Below, in pieces: positions 1 through 8,214 of a stretch of DNA of 64,000 nt. The notes below the pieces were generated by a model, which searched no databases, was not told the origin of the DNA, and saw only the letters and a list, made by a program, of their open reading frames with translations. The stretch is from Acidimicrobiaceae bacterium (GTDB taxonomy: Bacteria; Actinomycetota; Acidimicrobiia; Acidimicrobiales; Ilumatobacteraceae). A program made the translations under genes and the position numbers. The stretch's first letter is position 1; every line of letters begins with the position of its first letter. The DNA is taken from NCBI GenBank assembly GCA_020637235.1, contig JACJWG010000018.1, forward strand, positions 39,201 to 103,200, read 5' to 3'.

Positions 1-1
1 G

Positions 2-217
2 CGTCGGGCTGGGCAGTCGCGGCTCGCCACCGCCCTCGGCCGCTCCGGTGCGCTGCGCTCCGGTCTCCGGCTGGCCGACGCGACCGACATCATCCACGCG
101 TTGGCGTCGCCGGAGCTCTACCGGTTGCTCGTGTTCGAGCGGGGATGGCCGCCCGAGAAGTACCAGCGATGGCTCGCCGGCACCCTGACGGATCAGCTCC
201 TGGTCGAGAACCCCTGA
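2..217 (+). CDS. TetR-family regulator, C-terminal end (partial)
   Basis: The reading frame is open from the left edge and ends at TGA 215-217. The visible 71 residues include LADATDIIHALASPELYRLL and ERGWPPEKYQRWLAGTL, which resemble the helical ligand-binding C-terminus of TetR/AcrR regulators, where a short Pro-Glu-Lys-Tyr helix precedes the final helix. The N-terminal helix-turn-helix lies outside the window, so DNA-binding and target cannot be judged. It runs toward the minus-strand hydrolase at 268-1161, so the two genes converge with about 50 bp between them. The family call rests on the C-terminal pattern only. Confidence 0.6.
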   Translation, partial: RRAGQSRLATALGRSGALRSGLRLADATDIIHALASPELYRLLVFERGWPPEKYQRWLAGTLTDQLLVENP

Positions 218-267
218 GCGGTCGAGGTCAGTGTGGCGGCGAGGGGAGCGCTCGGCTGGACCCAGGG

Positions 268-1161
268 TCAGCTGGCGCGGATGAGGTCGTGGAGACGTGC
301 GGGTCGGGTGGGGCCGGGCGACGTGGTGCGGAGGAAGTCGTCGAGGACCTCGAGGAATCGTTCGGGCGACTCGATGTGTGGGAAGTGTCCGACGGCGGGG
401 AGGATGTCGAGGCGGCTGCCCGGGATCGCATCGTGGGCGACGTGCGCGTGGTGGACGGGGATGATCTCGTCCCGCTCGCCCCACACGATCAGCGTCGGGA
501 GGTGCGATGCGAGATACAGCCGGTCGAGCGCGTTGACGGTCTGGCCGCCCGGTTCGATGACCCCGCGGATGGTACGAAGGAACGCTTTGCGGTCCTCGGT
601 CCCCGCCAAGGACGCGTAGGACTGCCACATCTCGCCGAGCCGTGCCGATCCGAGCCCGATGCTCGACAGGAACCGTCCCACCCCGTTGCCCAGCTCGGCC
701 ACCTGGCGCGGGAACACCAACGGCATGAGGTACTCGAAGCCCGGCAACGTGACGAGGCGTAACAGCCAACTCACGTCGCGGCCGAGCCCACCGCTGCCGA
801 CGAGCACGAGACGATCGCAGAGCTCGGGATGTTGATAGGCGAGTTGCATCGCGACCCCGCCGCCGAAGGAGTGCCCGACGATGGTGGCGCTCGGGACGTC
901 GAGCACGGCGAGCAGATCGCGCAGCCCGCTGGCGAACGCGCCGAGCGAGTAGTCGCCCATCGGCTTCGCCGATTCGCCATGACCCAACATGTCCGGTGCG
1001 ATCACGTCGTGGGTGTCGGCGAGCGCCGGGAGCACCGCCCGCCAGGTACGTGAGTTGCCGGCGAGGCCGTGGAGCAGGAGCACCACCTCGCCGGAACCGG
1101 CGCGGCGGTACCGCATGTCGTGGCCGTGGATGACGACGTGCCGGAGTTCGAACGGGTCCAT
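268..1161 (-). CDS. alpha/beta hydrolase
   Basis: A 297-residue alpha/beta hydrolase, probably a cytoplasmic esterase or C-C hydrolase of unknown substrate. The oxyanion-hole HGLAG is at residues 31-35, the nucleophile elbow GHSFGG puts the catalytic Ser at about residue 98, and WGERDEIIP (Asp about 231) and VGHFPH (His about 259) complete the triad. I chose the ATG at 1161 because an AGGAGG stands about 10 nt upstream; an in-frame ATG at 1200 adds 13 acidic residues but has no ribosome site. There is no signal peptide. A Gly-rich or Pro-rich tail follows the last helix. Neighbours do not suggest a pathway. Confidence 0.88.
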   Translation of the reverse strand: MDPFELRHVVIHGHDMRYRRAGSGEVVLLLHGLAGNSRTWRAVLPALADTHDVIAPDMLGHGESAKPMGDYSLGAFASGLRDLLAVLDVPSATIVGHSFGGGVAMQLAYQHPELCDRLVLVGSGGLGRDVSWLLRLVTLPGFEYLMPLVFPRQVAELGNGVGRFLSSIGLGSARLGEMWQSYASLAGTEDRKAFLRTIRGVIEPGGQTVNALDRLYLASHLPTLIVWGERDEIIPVHHAHVAHDAIPGSRLDILPAVGHFPHIESPERFLEVLDDFLRTTSPGPTRPARLHDLIRAS

Positions 1162-1440
1162 GAACCCAGCATCCTCCTCGTCGGGCTCGAACGCCAGCAT
1201 CGTCTCACCCGGACGGGGCGACGGGCGTCCCGAGGATGCGTTTGCCGCGAGGCGACGCCGCCGGGTGGTGCCGCCAGCCGCGCCCCTCCACCGTGAGGGC
1301 CGGCTTCCGCGGTCGATGCCGGCGGGTTCGTGGGAACTCCGAGGCCGTGGACATCACCACCGCCATCGCCAGCCAGCCGGGGACCGTCACGATCGTGGTC
1401 GACGACCCGGGCCGTGACTCGACCGTCTGCGCAGCTCGGC

Positions 1441-1872
1441 ATGGCGGCGCAGTCCTCGTCTGAGCCGGACTCCTCGGTCGAGGAGACTCGGTATCTCACG
1501 ATCGACGGACGGCGCTGGCGTCGATCCGATCCGGCGATCCCCGAGCGGCTGCGTGCCGCCCTCGTCGAGGAGTTGATGGCCGCCCGACGCCAGCTCCGCG
1601 GGCGTCCCGACGCAGCGACGTCGGCCGATGCCCGCGCCCGGGTCGGTGCCGCGAAGCGAGCGCTCGGCGAACGGGGCGCTCCGTGGTGGGAACCTCCGAC
1701 GCTCGCATCGGTGGACGAACGCCTGGCCGCACTGCTGTCGGCGCTCTCGCGAACGGAATGCATCGGTACGACGGCCGAGCTCGCATCGGCCTCGCACGCC
1801 GATCGACTGCCCGAAGGGGAGCAGCTGGTCGCGGCAGCGATCGAACGATTCGAGCGTGTTCCCCGCACCTGA
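1441..1872 (+). CDS. conserved hypothetical protein, 143 aa
   Basis: A small soluble protein without a recognised catalytic motif. The N-terminal block ETRYLTIDGRRWRRSDPAIP, followed by a helix LVEELMAARR and later KRALGERGAPWWEP, is a pattern I know from short conserved actinobacterial proteins of unknown function (sometimes auto-labelled as a Tol-like protein, without good grounds). The C-terminal part, rich in Ala, Leu and Glu, looks helical. The ATG at 1441 starts just before the conserved block; an earlier in-frame ATG at 1330 adds a low-quality leader. The next gene starts about 100 bp downstream on the same strand. Confidence 0.6.
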   Translation: MAAQSSSEPDSSVEETRYLTIDGRRWRRSDPAIPERLRAALVEELMAARRQLRGRPDAATSADARARVGAAKRALGERGAPWWEPPTLASVDERLAALLSALSRTECIGTTAELASASHADRLPEGEQLVAAAIERFERVPRT

Positions 1873-1975
1873 CGCACCTCCGCAGAGGTGCGGATGGGCG
1901 ACGACCTCGCATGTGCGGCCGTCGCGCAACCCGTGGTGCCGGAACACCGAAGGACGCGACGGCGTTGACGAGCCC

Positions 1976-2407
1976 ATGGAACTCGACGCCGCCCTTCGCC
2001 GACTCTCCGAGGTACGCCAGGCGATCCTCGTCACCCTGAAACGCGACGGGCGGCCGCAGTCGTCGAACATCGTCGCCGCCGTCGGCTCCGACGGTGTCGT
2101 CCGGATCTCCATCACCGCCGACCGGGCGAAGTACCACAACCTGCGACGGGATCCCCGTGCGACGTTGCACGTGAACCGCGCCGACTTCTGGGCATACGCC
2201 GTGGTCGAGGGCACGGCAGAGTTGAGCCCCGTCGCTGCCGACCCTGCGGATGGCACGGTCGACGAGCTGGTCGAGCTCTACCGGAGCCTGTCCGGGGAGC
2301 ACCCCGACTGGTCCGAGTACCGCGCAGCCATGGTGCGCGACCGCCGACTCGTGGTTCGACTCCAGCCCGAACGGGCCTACGGGATGTGGCCCGACGAGCA
2401 GCACTGA
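1976..2407 (+). CDS. PPOX-class F420-dependent oxidoreductase
   Basis: A 143-residue split-beta-barrel protein of the pyridoxamine 5'-phosphate oxidase-like class that in actinobacteria commonly uses F420. Features seen are ILVTLKRDGRPQSSNIVAAV near the N-terminus, ISITADRAKYHNLRRDPRA in the middle (cofactor phosphate contact region) and YWAVVEGTAEL-like strands followed by the LVELYRSLSGEHPDW helix. The C-terminal RRLVVRLQPERAYGMW is the usual family ending. It probably reduces or binds a small redox substrate in the cytoplasm; the substrate is unknown. The ATG at 1976 is the first in a good context, with no obvious ribosome site. Confidence 0.85.
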   Translation: MELDAALRRLSEVRQAILVTLKRDGRPQSSNIVAAVGSDGVVRISITADRAKYHNLRRDPRATLHVNRADFWAYAVVEGTAELSPVAADPADGTVDELVELYRSLSGEHPDWSEYRAAMVRDRRLVVRLQPERAYGMWPDEQH

Positions 2408-2517
2408 GCGTGGTGCGCCAACTCGGAGTGAGCGGGACCGACGCAACCGACGAACGTGTCGCCGCCGCGGCGGGTCGTAGGCTCGTGAACACGCCGCGCC
2501 AGCCGAAAGGAGGAGCG

Positions 2518-3405
2518 ATGACGACCACGCGATCGCCGCTCGACGCTGCCTTCGATCGACTCGGCCGATGGGGCTTCGACGATCCGGACGGCTTCGTCAA
2601 CCACGGACCGATGGTCTGCGAGGCGTTGCACGAGTTGGGCCGGTTCGCGGAGGTGGACTCCTGGTCGCGGCAGGTTTCGGGCACCCCGCCGGTCGTGGTG
2701 GTGCACCCGACGAGGTTCGACTGGACCGACGCGATCGGCGACCTGTCGCGAACCGGTGAGTGGATGGGATACTTCGAACGTTCGATCGCCGACGAAGGTT
2801 GGTCGAGCACGCTGCACACGTGGCTGCCGCGACTACTGCCCGGCTTGGGGGTTGCGCTGTTCCACGGCGCGATCCGCACCGCACACGCCGCTCGTGCCGT
2901 CGAGGACGTGGCCTCACCATCCCGGTGCGCCGAACTCGCACGATCCCTCGGATACTGGGCCGGGTTGTTCGAGGCCGGCGCAGTCGTCGACGAACGAGAT
3001 CTGAGCGGCGGGGACGAGCCTCGACGCGGAGTCGTCGAGGCCGCTGCGGGCGCAGCGCACCACTACCTCGCCAAGCCGAACATCTTCGGATTGCACGGCG
3101 TGACGGCCGCCATGGCGGTCTCGATCCTGGTTCGCCACGTCGACACCGACGATGCGGTGGCCGCCCTGGCACAGCTGCGGGCCGAGCACGCAGTCCTGTA
3201 TCGGGGTGTCGTCCCGCGCCACGAGTTCGACGTGCAGCATCTCGAGGAAGCGACGCTCGTCGAGGCAGCGGTGCAGAGTGGCGACGCGCACGCCGTGAAG
3301 CTCGTCGAAGCATGCCGGCGCGGCCTCGCAGCGACGGGTGACGAGGTGTTTCTCGCTGCTGCGGAACGTGTCACCCGCCGCGCAATCAGAACACTCGGAC
3401 GGTGA
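2518..3405 (+). CDS. questin oxidase-like (DUF4243) family protein
   Basis: A 295-residue protein resembling the questin oxidase / DUF4243 family, Baeyer-Villiger-type enzymes described from fungal polyketide pathways and widespread as unassigned bacterial homologues. Family-like blocks are GFVNHGPMVCEALHELGR near residue 25, the central LLPGLGVALFHGAIRTAHA with conserved His residues, and a late HGVTAAMA / HLEEATLVEAA helical part with further His. No flavin-binding GxGxxG is visible, which is normal here. The start is firm: a strong AAAGGAGGAG ends 2 nt before the ATG. It is not obviously in an operon with the hydrolase at 3551. Confidence 0.75.
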   Translation: MTTTRSPLDAAFDRLGRWGFDDPDGFVNHGPMVCEALHELGRFAEVDSWSRQVSGTPPVVVVHPTRFDWTDAIGDLSRTGEWMGYFERSIADEGWSSTLHTWLPRLLPGLGVALFHGAIRTAHAARAVEDVASPSRCAELARSLGYWAGLFEAGAVVDERDLSGGDEPRRGVVEAAAGAAHHYLAKPNIFGLHGVTAAMAVSILVRHVDTDDAVAALAQLRAEHAVLYRGVVPRHEFDVQHLEEATLVEAAVQSGDAHAVKLVEACRRGLAATGDEVFLAAAERVTRRAIRTLGR

Positions 3406-3550
3406 CCTCCGCCGGGTGAGGGTGAGGCCCCATCGCAGCCGGTGCGCGCGCCCGCTCGGAGCGACCTCGGGCCTCCGTAGCCGAGTGATGCTCCGAGGAA
3501 ACGGCCGCCGTTCAACTCCCGTTCACATCGAATGGCGTACGTGTGTGGCC

Positions 3551-5263
3551 ATGAGATGGATGATCCTCGCGACCGCGGCGACACTGCTCCTGGTCGGGTG
3601 TTCGACAGGCGACCTGGGCGGAGGACCTCCCTCCGATTCGGCCGGCGCGACCTCGACCGGTGCCGACACTCGTGATTGTCCCGACGGCCTCGTCGAGGCA
3701 CTGAGCGGGTGGGGCGAGCGAGGTTTCAGTGGCGTCGTCGCCGTACGAGCCGATGGCTCGGCATGCGACGTGGCTGAGGGCGTTCGCGACCGAGACGCAC
3801 AGGCGCCGATGACGACCGACACCGTCTTCGCGATCGGGTCGGTGAGCAAGGCCGTGGTCGCCGCGGGCGTGTTGTCGCTCGTGGAGGACGGTCGGTTGGC
3901 CGTGACGGATCGGGTCGGTGATCTCGTTCCGGGGCTCACGGGCGACATCGGCGACGCCACCATCGGCCAACTGCTCGAACACTCGAGCGGATTGGCGGGG
4001 GATGCGGGTCCGGATCACGCGCCGCTCACCAGGGCGGAGGCGATCGCGTCCATCAGCGAGCTGCCGATCACGTTCGAGCCGGGCACCGACTTCGGGTACA
4101 CCAACGCCGGGTACACCCTGCTCGCGTTGGTGATCGACGAGATCACCGGCGATTACCGCGGCTTCGTCGCCCGCGAGCTGCTCGCGCCGGTGGACGGTGT
4201 CGAGCGTGCGGGCTTCTGGGACGGTGAACCCGCGGCCAGTGGTGAGCGAGCTGTCGGATACCTCGACTCGGGCCCGTCGGATCAGCAGGGAGAGTTCGGC
4301 GGCCCGCACTGGTCGATGAACGGCAACGGCGACCTCGCGATGAGCGTGCCACAGCTCGCACGCTGGGCCGAGGCCTTCTTCACGGGGCGACTCCTGCCCG
4401 CCGGTGTGGTCGCCCAGGCCTCCGAGGGACGTCGTGATCTCGGCGACGGAACCGCGGTCACGTTCGGGTGGGCCCGGTTCGACGAGTCGGCGTTCGGCGC
4501 ACCCGGAATCGGGGCTGCCGGCGGCGGCGGGGACACCGGACACCAAGCGGTGGTCGTCTTCCTCCCCGAGACCTCGACGACGATCGCGATCGGGTCGAAC
4601 ACCACGGACGTGTCCGCCGAGGAGCTGCTGGCCGAGCTGGTGCCGCCGATCGCCGCAGGCACACCGGTGACCGCCCCCGAGGAGATCGCGAGCGTTCCCG
4701 CCGACGAGTCGATTCTCGACGCAGCGGTCGGCACCTACTGGCTGGACGATGCGAACCGCTTCGTGGTGTCGGCAGTGGACGCAGGGCTGCAGGTCGAGGC
4801 TCTCGGCGAACGGGCGGTCGAGGTGTTGTTCCCGCTGCCGGAGGGCCTCGAGGCCGAGGCAGCGGAGCGTCACGAGGCTGCGGTCGTCTCGCTGCTCACG
4901 GGCGACGACGAGCTCGGGGCCGAGGAACGCGAGCTGCTCGCAGAGGTCGTGGGAGCGATCACGGACGTGACCGTCGAGGGGACGCTCGTCGACGGCGGCG
5001 AGCTCAGGACGTACGTGACGGTGCGAGGGAGGTCGGACTCGATCCTGCTGTGGTACGCACTCGATGAGCGGGGGGCGATCGCCGGCGCCGAGGGTCCGAC
5101 GGATCCTCCGTCGGCGATGATCGTGCCGCTCGCCGACGGTCGTTTCGCCCACACCGATCCGGCGGGACGACGCGACGACGTCCTCCTCGCCTTCGACGGC
5201 GGCGGGCTCACGGTCGACGGCGCCGGAGCGAGAGTGGTGGCCACTCGGGACGACAAGGGGTGA
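3551..5263 (+). CDS. serine hydrolase lipoprotein (class C beta-lactamase / PBP-like)
   Basis: A 570-residue exported serine hydrolase of the beta-lactamase/D-Ala-D-Ala carboxypeptidase fold. The N-terminal signal peptide ends in a lipobox with Cys17 (LLVGC), so it should be lipid-anchored outside the membrane. The three active-site boxes are visible: SVSK in FAIGSVSKAV, YTN in DFGYTNAGY, and GDTGHQ as a variant of the third box. The last 130 residues are an extra beta-rich C-terminal domain. The gene ends directly before the response regulator at 5266, so it is probably co-transcribed with a two-component system, which suggests cell-envelope stress or peptidoglycan control (inference). ATG 3551 fits the signal peptide. 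Confidence 0.85.
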   Translation: MRWMILATAATLLLVGCSTGDLGGGPPSDSAGATSTGADTRDCPDGLVEALSGWGERGFSGVVAVRADGSACDVAEGVRDRDAQAPMTTDTVFAIGSVSKAVVAAGVLSLVEDGRLAVTDRVGDLVPGLTGDIGDATIGQLLEHSSGLAGDAGPDHAPLTRAEAIASISELPITFEPGTDFGYTNAGYTLLALVIDEITGDYRGFVARELLAPVDGVERAGFWDGEPAASGERAVGYLDSGPSDQQGEFGGPHWSMNGNGDLAMSVPQLARWAEAFFTGRLLPAGVVAQASEGRRDLGDGTAVTFGWARFDESAFGAPGIGAAGGGGDTGHQAVVVFLPETSTTIAIGSNTTDVSAEELLAELVPPIAAGTPVTAPEEIASVPADESILDAAVGTYWLDDANRFVVSAVDAGLQVEALGERAVEVLFPLPEGLEAEAAERHEAAVVSLLTGDDELGAEERELLAEVVGAITDVTVEGTLVDGGELRTYVTVRGRSDSILLWYALDERGAIAGAEGPTDPPSAMIVPLADGRFAHTDPAGRRDDVLLAFDGGGLTVDGAGARVVATRDDKG

Positions 5264-5265
5264 CG

Positions 5266-5937
5266 ATGAGAGTGCTGATCGTGGAAGACGACGCCGAGCT
5301 TCGAGAGCTGATGGCCGAAGGACTGCGCCAGGAGGCCTACGCGGTGGACGTCTCGGACGGCGTCGCAGGTGCGATCGACCACCTCGTCGCGACCGCGTAC
5401 GACCTGGCGTGCATCGACCTCGGCCTGCCGGACGGCGACGGCCTGGGGTTGGTGCGTGATCTCGCGCAGAGCGAGTACCTGATCCGGCCCAGGCGGATCC
5501 TGATCACGACGGCGCGCGACGCGGTCGACGACCGGGTCGACGGCCTCGACTCGGGCGCGGACGACTACCTGGTGAAGCCGTTCGCGTTCGCCGAGCTCAC
5601 CGCCCGACTCCGTGCACTGGACCGCCGCCACGACGAGCACGACTCGACGATCGACGTCGGTGACATCCGGATCGATCTCGCACGGCGAGACGTTCGCCGC
5701 CGGGGGACGCCGGTCTCGCTCACAGCGCGTGAGTACGCCGTGCTGCTCTATCTGGCGCATCGCCCCGGCCAGATCGTGTCCCTGGAGGAACTGCACGATC
5801 ACGTGTGGGACGCGCACGCCGACCCGATCTCGGGCTCCGCTCGCGTGATCCTCAGTCGGCTGCGGCGAAAGCTCGGTGATCCGAACCCGATCACCACGCT
5901 GACGGGTGCCGGATACCGGCTCGAGGTGCCGAGATGA
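5266..5937 (+). CDS. OmpR/PhoB-family response regulator
   Basis: A 223-residue DNA-binding response regulator. The receiver domain has the acidic pair EDD at residues 7-9, phospho-acceptor Asp51 (CIDLGLPDGDG), the conserved Thr in ITTARD and Lys in VKPF; the C-terminal half is a winged helix (TAREYAVLLYLAHRPG and the final GAGYRLE). The ATG at 5266 has an AAGGGG 5 nt upstream; a GTG at 5260 overlapping the previous stop is possible. It overlaps the sensor kinase start by ATGA. It probably controls its own operon with the upstream serine hydrolase; I see no direct-repeat operator that I would defend. Confidence 0.95.
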   Translation: MRVLIVEDDAELRELMAEGLRQEAYAVDVSDGVAGAIDHLVATAYDLACIDLGLPDGDGLGLVRDLAQSEYLIRPRRILITTARDAVDDRVDGLDSGADDYLVKPFAFAELTARLRALDRRHDEHDSTIDVGDIRIDLARRDVRRRGTPVSLTAREYAVLLYLAHRPGQIVSLEELHDHVWDAHADPISGSARVILSRLRRKLGDPNPITTLTGAGYRLEVPR

Positions 5938-7001
5938 GATTCCTCACCTCGCTGCGTGCCCGGCTCGCACTCGCCGGGTTCACGATGATGTACCTCGCCG
6001 TGCTCCTGGTGTTCGGCGTCGGACTGCTGAGCGAGGAGGAGGCGACCTCGACGCTCGTCGATGGCGTCGAGGTGACCGTCGACTCGTCCGGCGGATCGTC
6101 GGGCTGGAGTCGAGCGACCGTCGCGGCGCTGTTGCCGATGACAGCGGTGCTCGCCTGGTGGTGGGCCGGCAGGGCCGTCCGTCCGATCGACCGGATCCGC
6201 TCGGTCGCCGAGAGCATCGACGCGACGGATCTGCATCGTCGCATCGGGCTCGAGCGCGGCCCCGAAGAGGTCGTCGCGCTCGCCGCCAGCTTCGACTCGA
6301 TGATCGACCGGTTGCATCGCACGGCCACGGAACAGCGAGAGATGCTGGACGAACTGAGCCACGACCTCCGCACGCCGATCGCCGTGCTCGCCACCAACGC
6401 GGAGGTGCGCTTGGCCCGCTCGAGTGCGCCGATCGAGTGGTATCGCGACGGTTTCGAGCAGTCTCGCCGGTCGGCGCAGCGAATCACCGAGGTGCTCGAC
6501 CGCTACCTCGTCGATGCGAGAGCGGCGGCCCGAACGATCGACCGACGCCCGATCGACCTCGTGCTGCTCGTCCGGGATGCCATCGACCACCTCCGCCCGT
6601 TCGCCGACGCAGGGCAGGTCGACATCGAGCTCGACGCGCCCGACACCCTCACCGGGGCGTGGGATTCGACCGCCGTGTCGCGGGCCGTCACCAACCTCAT
6701 CCACAATGCCGTGCGGCACAGCCCTGCGAAGACCTCCGTCGACGTCTGCGTTCGAGCCGAGTCAGACCACGTCGACATCTCCGTCAGCGACCGAGGACCC
6801 GGTATCCCCGCCCATCGACAGGCGGCGATCTTCGAGCGACGATCGCGATCTTCGGAGGTCGCCCGCACGAACGGCCTCGGTCTGTCGATCGCCCGACATG
6901 TCGCAGCCGCGCACGGCGGCTCGATCTCCGTCGAGTCGCCGTCTGGCAGCTACGCCACGAGCTTCGTGCTGCGTCTGCCGTCGTCGTCACCGCTCTCTTG
7001 A
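5934..7001 (+). CDS. membrane sensor histidine kinase
   Basis: A 355-residue sensor kinase, partner of the regulator at 5266. Two membrane segments (about residues 11-33 and 61-79) enclose a very short outside loop of about 25 residues, followed by HAMP (RAVRPIDRIRSVAESID). The H-box is DELSHDLRTP with His143; the N-box (AVTNLIHNAVRHS), G1 (SDRGPGIP) and G2 (GLGLSIARHVAAAHGG) of the ATPase domain are intact. The tiny sensor loop suggests that it senses membrane or protein-protein signals rather than a small ligand. ATGA overlap with the upstream stop shows translational coupling. It ends about 100 bp before the convergent DinB gene. Confidence 0.95.
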   Translation: MRFLTSLRARLALAGFTMMYLAVLLVFGVGLLSEEEATSTLVDGVEVTVDSSGGSSGWSRATVAALLPMTAVLAWWWAGRAVRPIDRIRSVAESIDATDLHRRIGLERGPEEVVALAASFDSMIDRLHRTATEQREMLDELSHDLRTPIAVLATNAEVRLARSSAPIEWYRDGFEQSRRSAQRITEVLDRYLVDARAAARTIDRRPIDLVLLVRDAIDHLRPFADAGQVDIELDAPDTLTGAWDSTAVSRAVTNLIHNAVRHSPAKTSVDVCVRAESDHVDISVSDRGPGIPAHRQAAIFERRSRSSEVARTNGLGLSIARHVAAAHGGSISVESPSGSYATSFVLRLPSSSPLS

Positions 7002-7102
7002 ACACGAGGCTCGCCACCGGCACCGGAACAGCCACCAGCTCACCAGCGGGCCGAGCGGTCGGATCCGGGGTTCGTGGCCCGTCGCCGGGCAGGTGCAACC
7101 GT

Positions 7103-7579
7103 TCACCGACCGTTGGTGCCGTCGAGGAGCTCACGAAGGATGTCGGCGTGGCCGGCGTGTCGTGCGGTTTCTGCGCACAGGTGCACGACGACCCAGCGGA
7201 GGTCGGGGTCCGGCATGTCGTCGTCGACCCGACACCTGGCGTCGAGGTCGTGATCGGTGACGACTCGATCGACGAGCTCCCAGACGCTGCGGTAGCGATG
7301 CTCGAGCGCCTCGAACGTGTCATCCGGCTGCAGGTCGTTGCAGAGCAGGTCGCCGTCGAGGTCGAGGCGGGCGAAACGATCGAGGATCCAGATCGACTCG
7401 GCGAACCCGGCGTGACGCAACAACCACAACAGCGATGTCCCGGACCCGACCGGGGACCAGCGCTGCTCGGCCGGAGCGAGACCTGCGATCTTGCGGAGCA
7501 GCGATTCGCGCTGGAACTGCAAGTGCGTGAGCAGCGTGCGGCGCTCGTCATCGACCACTCGAGGGGGACGGGCATCCAC
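7103..7579 (-). CDS. DinB-family (DUF664-like) protein
   Basis: A 158-residue four-helix-bundle protein of the DinB/YfiT superfamily, whose actinobacterial members are often metal- and mycothiol-dependent transferases. The helices start at ERRTLLTHLQFQRESLLRKI, with the conserved WLLRHAGFAE (His ligand) and the late VVHLCAETARHAGHADILRE containing the two His of the metal triad. I chose GTG 7579: it follows a TACCGT hexamer by 7 nt, the spacing of a leaderless transcript, and it removes a basic low-quality leader that an ATG at 7678 would add. The reaction is unknown. Confidence 0.8.
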   Translation of the reverse strand: MDARPPRVVDDERRTLLTHLQFQRESLLRKIAGLAPAEQRWSPVGSGTSLLWLLRHAGFAESIWILDRFARLDLDGDLLCNDLQPDDTFEALEHRYRSVWELVDRVVTDHDLDARCRVDDDMPDPDLRWVVVHLCAETARHAGHADILRELLDGTNGR

Positions 7580-7586
7580 CGAGACC

Positions 7587-7592
7587 ACGGTA
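7587..7592 (-). promoter_or_regulatory. leaderless -10 box TACCGT
   Basis: On the minus strand TACCGT is followed by 7 nt and then the GTG of the DinB gene at 7579, with no ribosome-binding site between. This is the TANNNT geometry of leaderless actinobacterial transcripts and supports the GTG as the start. Confidence 0.5.
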
Positions 7593-7679
7593 GTGGCGGC
7601 GACCGAGCTCGGCCGCGATCGAGGCCGTCGTGACGACACCCGAGCGCGCACCCCCGCGGGCCGACCCACCTCGCGCATC

Positions 7680-8066
7680 TCATGTCACGAGTCGTTCGAC
7701 GGGCGTGACTCGCCGTCGGAGGAGGCAGAACTCGTTGCCTTCGGGGTCGGCGAGCACGTGCCAGGACACATCGCCCTGCCCGATGTCGACGGGCCGTGCG
7801 CCGAGGGCCAGCAGCCGATCCAGCTCGGCCTCCTGATCGCGGTCGGTGGCATTGAGGTCGAGGTGCAGCCGGTTCTTGGCGAGTTTGGGTCCGTCGGCTA
7901 CCACGAGGAAGTCGATGCCCCAAGGGGCCTCCGCTGACGGCTTGATCGACACGTTGCCCTCGTCGTCGGTGTCGGTGACGACCCAGCCGAGGACGGCGGT
8001 CCAGAAGTCTGCGAGGCGGTGGCCGTCTGCGCAGTCGATCGCCAGCGAGGTGATGCGGTTCGCCAT
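7680..8066 (-). CDS. VOC-family (glyoxalase/bleomycin-resistance-like) protein
   Basis: A 128-residue single-module vicinal-oxygen-chelate protein. The N-terminal block SLAIDCADGHRLADFWTAVLGW and the C-terminal VLADPEGNEFCLL are the two standard beta-alpha-beta-beta-beta units, and KNRLHLDLNATDRDQEAELD is the typical centre of the actinobacterial glyoxalase-like subgroup. The metal-site His and Glu residues seem present (RLHLDL, EGNEFC). It is probably a cytoplasmic lyase, dioxygenase or drug-binding protein; the substrate cannot be inferred. The stop lies about 100 bp from the DinB start, so the two minus-strand genes may be read together. A second protein of the same subgroup is at 50393-50854. 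Confidence 0.85.
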   Translation of the reverse strand: MANRITSLAIDCADGHRLADFWTAVLGWVVTDTDDEGNVSIKPSAEAPWGIDFLVVADGPKLAKNRLHLDLNATDRDQEAELDRLLALGARPVDIGQGDVSWHVLADPEGNEFCLLRRRVTPVERLVT

Positions 8067-8201
8067 ACCGACTGCTTCTCCGATCGAGACGACCGCGAAA
8101 CCTCGACCTCGATGGATCGCGGTTGTCGACGCAGCTCGGCGAGCCCGTCAGGCCGGGGCCACCCGTGCCGCCGATCTCCCGCATCTGCGGGGTCGTGAGG
8201 A

Positions 8202-8207
8202 TACGCT
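8202..8207 (+). promoter_or_regulatory. leaderless -10 box TACGCT
   Basis: TACGCT stands 7 nt before the GTG of the GAF sensor kinase at 8215, with no ribosome-binding site between; the geometry fits a transcript that begins at the start codon. Confidence 0.5.
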
Positions 8208-8214
8208 CGCCACC

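Noticed and set aside
1205..1390. 61-residue minus-strand ORF upstream of the hydrolase
   Set aside because: Basic, low-quality sequence with no ribosome site and no family likeness; cannot be supported.
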